Positions 19,501-22,292 of a stretch of 22,292 bases of DNA are shown here, in pieces. Position 1 is the first letter of the stretch. The number at the start of each line of letters is the position of its first letter. The DNA is from a virus. The notes beneath the pieces are model-generated. The model was not told the DNA's origin. It ran no database searches and worked only from the letters and a program-made list of their open reading frames with translations. Made by a program: the position numbers and the translations under genes. The stretch is from the IMG/VR virus record IMGVR_UViG_3300006923_001129, positions 1 to 22,292 of that record. The stretch is one strand, 5' to 3'.

Positions 19501-20027
19501 AAGACTATTGGGTCAACCATAGGATCGGGGTTCAAAACTACATCAGGGGGGCTGGCAGGACGCTTAACCTCGATGTCAGGAAGCGCAGCAATATGCGAGC
19601 AACCCCAAGCAAGTTGAAGGCTTATGTCGGCCAGATGGTTCTTGCCGCCTACGCTAAAGACCCAATGAAATTTCAGGATGCCAAGCGGTATGCCAAAGAA
19701 GCAGCAAGAGAGGTGGATATTAAGGACGCAGAAAAGAGGATTTTACAGGCGTTCATGGCATATCACCCCCTAAAGCATTCATTCAAAACTGCCCCAACCG
19801 AAAGGGATGTTCAAAAAATTCTAACCACAATTGATGAGTCAAGCGGTGAGGACGCTGGTAAAGCAGTTAGGGATGCCATTCGCTTATACAACAGCGCGAT
19901 AGTACGACTAGGCGGCAACCCTTATGAGGGAAAAAAGGAAAAGGCAGCAAGTTCCACATTCAGAAGGAGGCCGTATATGAGCAGACCCTCACGACCAGAC
20001 TACCGAGCATCCGCCGCATCTATGTAA
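10572..20027 (+). CDS. Giant ejected virion protein with ART-like and zincin-like domains (gp16 position)
   Basis: A 3151-residue protein (about 345 kDa), in the place of T7 gp16, the largest ejection protein. Visible parts, by residue: 1-55 small N-terminal helical domain; 165-193 glycine-rich hydrophobic stretch (HGLGSGVGFMAGGGVIGKIL); 307-380 EAAEEAAQEFFQGAAGNAIA and a second hydrophobic stretch (AAGGTVGAILSLATSAVGG), a pattern I associate with phage 'polyvalent' giant proteins; 395-650 acidic, glutamine-rich coiled coil; 775-900 ADP-ribosyltransferase-like segment (H789, Y812, E858); 993-1185 unrecognised beta-rich domain; 1237-1436 zincin-like domain with HEINH at 1303-1307; 1440-2440 long charged helices; 2467-2520 glycine-rich amphipathic region; 2803-2824 probable transmembrane helix (VYLSMMSYMAVCPVWMIYAY); 2900-3151 basic helical end. 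It was scanned for a lytic transglycosylase motif like that of T7 gp16 and none was found. It starts 16 nt inside the previous gene without a nearby Shine-Dalgarno. No phage lysis or packaging role is indicated. Confidence 0.75.
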   Translation: MANLLVQSYRKDNPDTKLSDDQISIRFAEENAAQLQEIFKADPSYKADMNRIWGVTENPASPDSGGDEPSSWDWTKQAYSQFMKGLAEQNIVTTAPETIAIGTSALGHALDLPEEGYWAAPRDPKETGTGKFAEWMKTDVHEALTPEITEKRQGQMRNDFARSTIPHGLGSGVGFMAGGGVIGKILQGGIKKLSQKVGEETIEYAQKQALKRGMLPDAARKFAVEQGEKAAQKTFQRAALRSNFKVTAGLGAVANGPQGYKDAIAEGATPGEAFTAWMLNMGVGTSEVFPMRKFIGRISGIDKYIGNGLKEALVSAGWEAAEEAAQEFFQGAAGNAIAKWIVKYDPDREVLADWKESAAAGGTVGAILSLATSAVGGRIRNITGKDEGEGAAPESEELLPDTPSIAARAYEGENKEAIVALAEREAKEGYTREVEDEYLKLGVVSDILAKELYDKTRNQALARNAAEDAVAETEAQIDDIAATAEPTEQELALLAEAEEVKGSPLTNSEKINILAGNAATTRLDEDEDEANRRKEFFKEEEQRVGQSEADQETAMQEASAADGDRVQRELDDDIEAAQEGERIQQAQRAATQQKNEDLAAWRAARTKQEQPATEEEAAPEAEEDLQQQLQEEQDDITEGTETVNGQEIAGIAVDAVDNEETGIAHSNDIRIVKSRIKKLKERLKGKTLNGKEIGEDEIEQLVPGLGDVESEIVDYENSDLSKEDAKERRGEIKEKWQSLYGTEYSLETDESLEKAITPKAKVKGELPDRAKLADNYPKKLSNFTDTVWHETSLEEAQDFIGMRQTQMAGDVYLSNNKDLALGQTGQGVLLEFDASGIKGRVNRSKPNWGFSWDSGNAEFVANENHNKQKDWVSNLKSITIKPDVTFRPYQQDILNRITKGWDNVSNKDGSQTFTKPKAKAKEEIVLEPGTSNATEAFEEGQQAARKQAQAKVDKGNIGETSQVIEGVRERTDGPINTDDVNLGVESGGGFFTQNDNTSQGRRLTAEVDAYNTISNIKGTTLAELKKEGIVSGRSSGIGYATSGKGKNVVYHITKDAVYLGEGGKTVEEAISNAKKRSAERVGVVLAEGGTVSAAGSGGKVTTRVAVLQSPTGEVVALGIHTTQNDKPMVKNLKGTTAKSMPLSELITKHGYIPVGSIRTVAGTKGFAEVYESRKDFDEKIGDNILALQKAEAQVGPLAEGVQEAKTNEKVPLKEGDQPVPPIVRNAPRRAPRPSQEKVNTAFSNIVDAARTAGVDIKIVKGEFANVEKKATAYMTLEDGRVVATLAMESVNNPTQNNTLDLLHEINHVVFDQLDPAVQEALDNAIESVSDEALGIEGSAFMFDSSFTDEVPNELVQEERLVEAVARKMEAAGFDPESSRGLIGSLVRVWKNISFAARMAWQKMLHGPTAISPTMAQEFFTLQVEAFLTGNSVPRFINYVVNPNTTLLEDVMRFTGDPSNVFISRKGVVEVEPVAPETVEGVRFNMKYAGITRYSPGGTERTNVQQSRRNAATNNAVLQSLRNAYAAFTASGANRTPEGGLMIAEDAFIAKMLGKRGPVEILEEIESETNPEVAATRLEDLDEIEDRPRAALDADKFLTRVYEKLKGISDKAYDKLNRDNKNSLSAQRSKVYIALDELRREYLDLSRTSTKLLEGYQANLDAFNSNRKESRNKIRQVLVSIDKDLATNKIAASEFQKQPTPEELDLFFRMVEAGVDFTESWANIQKKVQHLATKYSPMEGTSPAAIRSKIILAKFMLMAAENPVAVEMLTLRGENPAHRKKFDSVLRLALKNDRDAVKRAFRAFKVEFKEEGKVKSGDFARFSRKIEKLLNKIEEYKGRYSHIDQEINQARRDVAMFDATRNAFAEERATIETLYDKEDAISGLQWEPIHEATYMVPASPVQGLEDVRTNPATLDLSKKVDLAQIEKHINAMTAWLSNQPVNKRGAVWKTMKRQRDKLITIPADQTQREVNTNWILKTLGDYATKLDLIGSPQARKIQQAFRSLSRNVNSYGGENALRIGREWALALDDLARAFKKNGSVFTKRDDILSLYYSNAFHYFDTNREVLNENPGNKGQRLLLNGFKNYWKGQKKEDAAFIDAVWPQFEKLILATRKASSHVNNIRKELGLKVRDDHGDFSFFRESIGDSLTTTMRKPSKEVPSVFEALVNRGWNINQALESKASIKGKYLENQEGYIAYVEKLFGPSPREGEVYDKTHHRAAYAVMLDFVGPLARKSGVGLLSSPTENGLTRPVPQALLREAFEENQDNFIGMLESLANKLGIAEAEARADFVAEAVTDFQAVFRQIKTSQERTNGDSIGTNTAMPPHIMMDARKTTNWPEEWIEYATFGERNMHQYAKHLSVESAFGRDMGMLKRDMAELKQQLKNDDDLRIKIDREIRAAGGNTATAHFTRAYKKAFEEKAKAAGKSAKSLKNAKTKKQIAETMDTQINAWLTAESGTPMEYYAWNDFMRTLAGFTVQGYGTALIDTISIVEQPFRKLGLGKTAFSHLLKNAGNSVGIGTGSLFQVFNKTIGFNAEKMQLLREFGLDDATASLEGNFFSRIKDNYRSTLSDEFVGNWWEGWRPGSRIVEHISRAGRAVLGTGAGKSEEGKGAFPALRVATPFTQLAKQSAMASTMSTWSQFQTLVLKASKLIKNNSKYAEILRNEGVLFDDAVLKKHGLSLKKLIKELGYGRSFVVLDDTRAFLHMNESLQRNGFTLERVALDFLRRKERDSKADPIGDKNLYRALANLAVSETMLETDLTTRPSGMTSHKLGQFAMPLLGWSVSKTNDVIKELREPGGQTSMRGVYLSMMSYMAVCPVWMIYAYLRDFFDEEIVGKKSDIQQGKGLMHMPSMEQITEDPIDSFQIALERLDRVGAFGIAGEAAVYGMGQVGGNVRDFGVDSRVFGINTLGNFLGTWVKWGRQGTATYQSVARPMIQSLGGSGFLQTTQIINNQIGELLEDKPSPGLGGLPVVGGVLSQDYWVNHRIGVQNYIRGAGRTLNLDVRKRSNMRATPSKLKAYVGQMVLAAYAKDPMKFQDAKRYAKEAAREVDIKDAEKRILQAFMAYHPLKHSFKTAPTERDVQKILTTIDESSGEDAGKAVRDAIRLYNSAIVRLGGNPYEGKKEKAASSTFRRRPYMSRPSRPDYRASAASM
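12900..13280 (+). other. ADP-ribosyltransferase-like segment of the giant protein
   Basis: Residues about 777-903. TVWHETSLEEAQDFI begins with a histidine in the position of the first ART motif (H789). DVYLSNNKDLALGQTGQG has the tyrosine of a second motif (Y812) and the following alanine-containing helix. GNAEFVANEN supplies a candidate catalytic glutamate (E858), followed by WVSNLKSITIKP, a strand with which many ART-like domains in phage giant proteins end. The H-Y-E order matches the diphtheria-toxin/PARP class. This is pattern recognition by eye; the domain could instead be a non-catalytic relative of the fold. Confidence 0.45.
14280..14880 (+). other. Zincin-like metallopeptidase domain of the giant protein
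   Basis: Residues about 1237-1437. A beta-rich start (GVDIKIVKGEF, then AYMTLEDGRVVATLAMES) leads into TLDLLHEINHVVFDQL, a zinc peptidase HExxH motif in a hydrophobic helix, with H1303, E1304 and H1307. Some 55 residues on, EERLVEAVARKME carries E1362 as a candidate third ligand of gluzincin type. A helix with FAARMAWQKMLHG ends the domain. Strand-then-HExxH architecture of this kind is known from small zincin domains in phage polyvalent proteins. The substrate is unknown; peptidoglycan cross-links, virion proteins (self-processing) and host proteins are all possible. Confidence 0.6.
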
Positions 20028-20037
20028 TCCTTGATTT

Positions 20038-20053
20038 TTACCCTATATTTAGG
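20038..20053 (+). promoter_or_regulatory. Candidate phage promoter, copy 2, before the tail fibre unit
   Basis: The 16-mer TTACCCTATATTTAGG matches the site at 155-170 at 14 of 16 positions, differing only in two bases after TATA. It lies in a 54-bp gap, the only gap over 5 nt since position 180. A heptamer TCCTTGA also precedes both copies, but at different distances (3 versus 7 nt). In T7 the promoter phi-17 sits at the corresponding place, between gene 16 and tail fibre gene 17. Here the next gene has its own ribosome site (AGGA, 20071-20074), so ribosome binding cannot explain the conservation. Confidence 0.6.
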
Positions 20054-20081
20054 ACACTAACAAACACATGAGGAAACTCTT

Positions 20082-20384
20082 ATGATACTGAATACAACAA
20101 CATCACTACCGAGAACGGTCAATGTGGCAAGCACCACGGCGGCAGCAGCGACACTGGCAGCAGCACCAGGCGCAGGGAAAAGCATTATCCTTGTAGACTT
20201 GATAAATGGAGACGGCACCAACATGGCCACCTTAAAGGAAGATAACAGCAGCGGGGCTGTAATAGCACAAGTCCCAGCGGGTGGATCAATCAGCTTGAAT
20301 GCCCCAATTACTGTCACAGCTAACAAGGCAGTTCATGTTGCTACATCCACCAAGTTCACCGCCACTTATATGGTCGAAGGCTAA
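20082..20384 (+). CDS. Small beta-rich virion protein upstream of the tail fibres
   Basis: A 100-residue protein with a good ribosome site (AGGA, 7 nt before ATG 20082). The sequence is mostly short beta strands separated by small residues (SLPRTVNVAS, an alanine-rich stretch at 20-28, KSIILVDLING, AVIAQVPAGGSISL, VHVATSTKFTATYMVEG), as expected of a small jelly-roll or immunoglobulin-like sandwich. Proteins of this size and style are common beside fibre genes in aquatic podoviruses, and a fibre-adaptor or decoration role is likely (inference). I know no established name for it. It is the first gene after the second promoter-like motif and shares one base with the next start (TAATG). Confidence 0.65.
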   Translation: MILNTTTSLPRTVNVASTTAAAATLAAAPGAGKSIILVDLINGDGTNMATLKEDNSSGAVIAQVPAGGSISLNAPITVTANKAVHVATSTKFTATYMVEG

Positions 20385-20905
20385 TGGCATTTACCAAAAA
20401 GTCATCCACCCCGGTCCAAAGGATTGAGGGAGAGTACCCAGAACTTCCAGATGGAGGCGAGCTGGGGCTGGATGAATGGTGGCTGGATACCAGGGGGGTC
20501 TTAAACAGGGTAAGGGACAAAATAGATGACGTTGCCGAGGCACAAACTACAACCCCAGTAGCGCCACTTACGGCGGCAGAGATAAAGGCTTTATACGAAA
20601 CAAACTCTAACACCAACAACTTCACAGACTCCCACCTGAAAAGCCTAGAATCACTATCTAGCTACGGCGATCAGCCCAGGGAAAATATATCTAACACCAG
20701 TAGCACCTCGTCAGACAGGTATCTATTCACGGCAAGCACGAACCAAGGGCAATGGATAATCAACCATCAACTAGGGTTTCTACCTAACGTACAAATCTAC
20801 AACTCTGCATTAGAAGAAATAGAAGCTGACATACAACACACAGACAACTACGAAACAATCGTCAATTTCACAGGAACAACCACAGGCTACGCAGTATTAA
20901 GTTAA
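20384..20905 (+). CDS. Short tail fibre protein
   Basis: A 173-residue protein. The N-terminal 50 residues are polar with LGLDEWWLDTRGVLNRVRDK. Next comes a familiar fibre linker, LTAAEIKALYETNSNTNNFT followed by DSHLKSLESL. The C-terminal domain (about 108-173) reads DRYLFTASTNQGQWIINHQL, then GFLPNVQIYNS, DIQHTDNYETIVNF and TTTGYAVLS. This 'W.I.H.LG..P.V.I....' module often ends phage tail fibre or fibre-linker proteins and probably forms a small trimeric beta domain. The gene starts on the stop of the small beta protein and ends 4 nt before the long fibre, so the three are expressed together. It may be an adaptor joining the long fibre to the tail (inference). Confidence 0.7.
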   Translation: MAFTKKSSTPVQRIEGEYPELPDGGELGLDEWWLDTRGVLNRVRDKIDDVAEAQTTTPVAPLTAAEIKALYETNSNTNNFTDSHLKSLESLSSYGDQPRENISNTSSTSSDRYLFTASTNQGQWIINHQLGFLPNVQIYNSALEEIEADIQHTDNYETIVNFTGTTTGYAVLS

Positions 20906-20909
20906 CATC

Positions 20910-22292
20910 ATGGCAAACAAGAAGGTATTCACCAATTTACAGTTCGAGGGAAGCTCCGAGCTAATCAACCCAAAGCTAAACCCAACGGGAACCGCACCAG
21001 CTTCCAAGGGGCCGGGACAAGCCTACTTTGATACAGGCACAGGCGGCACACTCAATCTACAATTTGCAGCGGCAGGAGCAGCTAACAACGGGGATTGGAG
21101 AGCAGTCCTCACATCTGGTGTCAATTTTTCTACATCTGGAGTTTATCAATCAACATTGGCAGCTAGTGGTGGAAGCTCACCGCCGTTTGTGGTCGCCTCT
21201 GACGATCTGGTAACGAACCTCAACGCTGACAAGCTGGACGGGTATCACATTTCTACAACTGCGGCCGCCTCCAAGATTCCCGTCTACGGTACGGGCGGCG
21301 TACTCAAGGTAGGCACACCCCTAGCCGATGACGATGCGAGTTCAAAATTATATGTCGATACCGCAGTACAAGGGCTGGAACACAAGGAGAGCGTTAGGTT
21401 CACCACTACGGGAAATATCGGCTTAACAGGATTAGGCCAAGGCAATGTAGACGGCACTCATGCTGCTGGTGATCGTATTCTAGTTAAGAATCAAGACGCA
21501 GCCGACGAAAACGGAATCTACATAGCAAAACCTACTGGTGTGGATTGGGTGCTGGCGACTGATGCTGACTTAAATTCAGAGATATTCGTTAACGGGGCGT
21601 TCGACACCGTTGATGATGGGCAGACAGGGCATGATAATACTGACGGAACTATTGACGGGTGGACAAACCTAGTTGGAAACCGCCTGTCTCTTGTGTCCAA
21701 TAAATTGCGGATTACACCTGACGGAACAAACGCAAACTCTGGCGCACAAATTAGTTTCACAACCGAGGTGGGGAAATACTACCGACTCTCCATTGATGTA
21801 GACACAGACCCGCTGAACGGAAATACGTCTTATGCCTTTTTAAAGATAGTAGGTAGCACAACAATCAAAACATCAGCGACGTATTCTGGAGCAACAGCGC
21901 AAACGGGAGAGGTCTTTGTTTTTAGGGCAACTACCACAAGCACAAGTTTGCAGTTAATAAACGGCTCCTCCCCAGCAGACAGAGTAGTTGATTGGGACAA
22001 CATAAGCGTCAAGGAAACTGATTTAGGTGAAGGGGCGTTTGTTTTTATTGAGCAGGGAACCACTCTCTCAAATTCATCATGGGTTCTTGCTGATGCAGAT
22101 ACCCACACTTGGACACAATTCAGCGGGGCTGGACAGATCAGCGTTACGTCTACAGCGGGAACAACTGCCTCATCTTCGGCAGGGCCGTTAATCAAGTCAG
22201 GTGACACGATTGATTTCGGGTATAGTGAAAACTTCTTCAACTTGGATTCTAACCTTAACCTTGGACTGAAGCCGGGAGGGATTACCGAATCC
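20910..22292 (+). CDS. Long tail fibre protein (partial, 3' end outside window)
   Basis: Open from ATG 20910 to the window edge without a stop: 461 residues, incomplete at the C-terminus. The N-terminus MANKKVFTNLQFEGSSELIN with PGQAYFDTGTGG is the usual attachment-end pattern of aquatic podovirus fibres. LDGYH occurs near 108, then ADDDASSKLYVDTAVQGLEH (about 139-158) and GDRILVKNQDAADENGIYI (about 188-206), a well-known fibre domain. That domain runs to LATDADLNSE and resumes only at GAFVFIEQGTTLSNSSWVL (about 375-393). Between them lie some 147 residues of a jelly-roll-like module. The missing C-terminal part probably holds the receptor-binding tip. No clear Shine-Dalgarno precedes the start, so coupling to the previous gene is likely. 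Confidence 0.8.
   Translation, partial: MANKKVFTNLQFEGSSELINPKLNPTGTAPASKGPGQAYFDTGTGGTLNLQFAAAGAANNGDWRAVLTSGVNFSTSGVYQSTLAASGGSSPPFVVASDDLVTNLNADKLDGYHISTTAAASKIPVYGTGGVLKVGTPLADDDASSKLYVDTAVQGLEHKESVRFTTTGNIGLTGLGQGNVDGTHAAGDRILVKNQDAADENGIYIAKPTGVDWVLATDADLNSEIFVNGAFDTVDDGQTGHDNTDGTIDGWTNLVGNRLSLVSNKLRITPDGTNANSGAQISFTTEVGKYYRLSIDVDTDPLNGNTSYAFLKIVGSTTIKTSATYSGATAQTGEVFVFRATTTSTSLQLINGSSPADRVVDWDNISVKETDLGEGAFVFIEQGTTLSNSSWVLADADTHTWTQFSGAGQISVTSTAGTTASSSAGPLIKSGDTIDFGYSENFFNLDSNLNLGLKPGGITES
21582..22022 (+). other. Jelly-roll-like module inserted in the tail fibre domain
   Basis: Residues about 225-371 of the long fibre. The module has NGAFDTVDDG, DGWTNLVGNRLSLVSNKLRI, GAQISFTTEVGKYYRLSIDV, a further run of strands, and the end VVDWDNISVKET. 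The 'gain of GW..., strand-rich middle, final WDNISVKE' layout is typical of carbohydrate-binding-like jelly-roll domains of the CBM4/9 sort. It separates two halves of a fibre domain that are normally contiguous. Confidence 0.55.

Noticed and set aside
10572-20027. Giant protein as an N4-type virion RNA polymerase
   Set aside because: Size is similar, but I could not find the polymerase motifs (TxxGR, the R..K..YG helix and the catalytic aspartates), and the gene context is T7-like.
10572-20027. Lytic transglycosylase domain in the giant protein, as in T7 gp16
   Set aside because: No catalytic E-S pair followed by the GAxGLMQ-type motif was seen at either end of the protein.
20028-20081. 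Terminator after the giant gene
   Set aside because: The gap holds a short T run and the promoter-like motif but no stem that could pair ahead of the T run.
20160-20183. P-loop-like A-x4-GKS in the 100-residue beta protein
   Set aside because: It arises from alanine/glycine-rich low complexity; the protein is far too small and beta-rich for an NTPase and lacks a Walker B motif.

Overview
This window is most likely part of the virion-structure module of a lytic, T7-like (short-tailed) bacteriophage. Every supportable gene is on the + strand, and almost all overlap or abut the next. The order follows the T7 late region: end of a structural gene, terminator, head-tail adaptor, tail nozzle, three internal-virion/ejection-type proteins, a giant last ejection protein, then tail fibres. 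The protein styles recall podoviruses of aquatic bacteria. The host cannot be read from the sequence. There are no integrase, repressor, tRNA, CRISPR or IS signals, so nothing points to a prophage or a bacterial chromosome.

Layout. Positions 1-75 are the C-terminus of a structural protein, followed by a rho-independent terminator (110-141) and a candidate phage promoter (155-170). Unit 1 (180-20027) holds eleven genes with no non-coding gap: two small unknown proteins (180-557, 490-744), adaptor (741-1559), nozzle (1559-3781), glycine-rich fibre (3781-5217), 2OG-Fe(II) oxygenase-like enzyme (5214-5819), GNAT acetyltransferase (5794-6231), gp14-like ejection protein (6228-7424), proline-rich virion protein (7421-8473), coiled-coil virion protein (8473-10587) and a 3151-residue giant protein (10572-20027). 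A 54-bp gap then carries a second copy of the promoter-like motif (20038-20053). Unit 2 holds a small beta-rich protein (20082-20384), a short fibre (20384-20905) and a long tail fibre that runs off the right edge (20910 onward).

How the parts work together. Adaptor and nozzle would build the tail tube below the portal. The 6228-20027 genes would be packed in the head and ejected into the host with the DNA. The three fibre-type genes would handle receptor contact. The oxygenase and acetyltransferase sit inside this structural operon and may modify virion or host proteins (inference).

The most interesting points are: (1) the giant ejection protein carries an HExxH zincin-like domain and an upstream ADP-ribosyltransferase-like segment with a possible H-Y-E triad, and shows no recognisable transglycosylase; (2) a matching 16-bp motif heads both transcription units; (3) the long tail fibre has a roughly 147-residue jelly-roll-like insertion splitting a familiar phage fibre domain; (4) an oxygenase/acetyltransferase pair sits in the tail operon. 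Family assignments come from motif recognition by eye and were not checked by database search.
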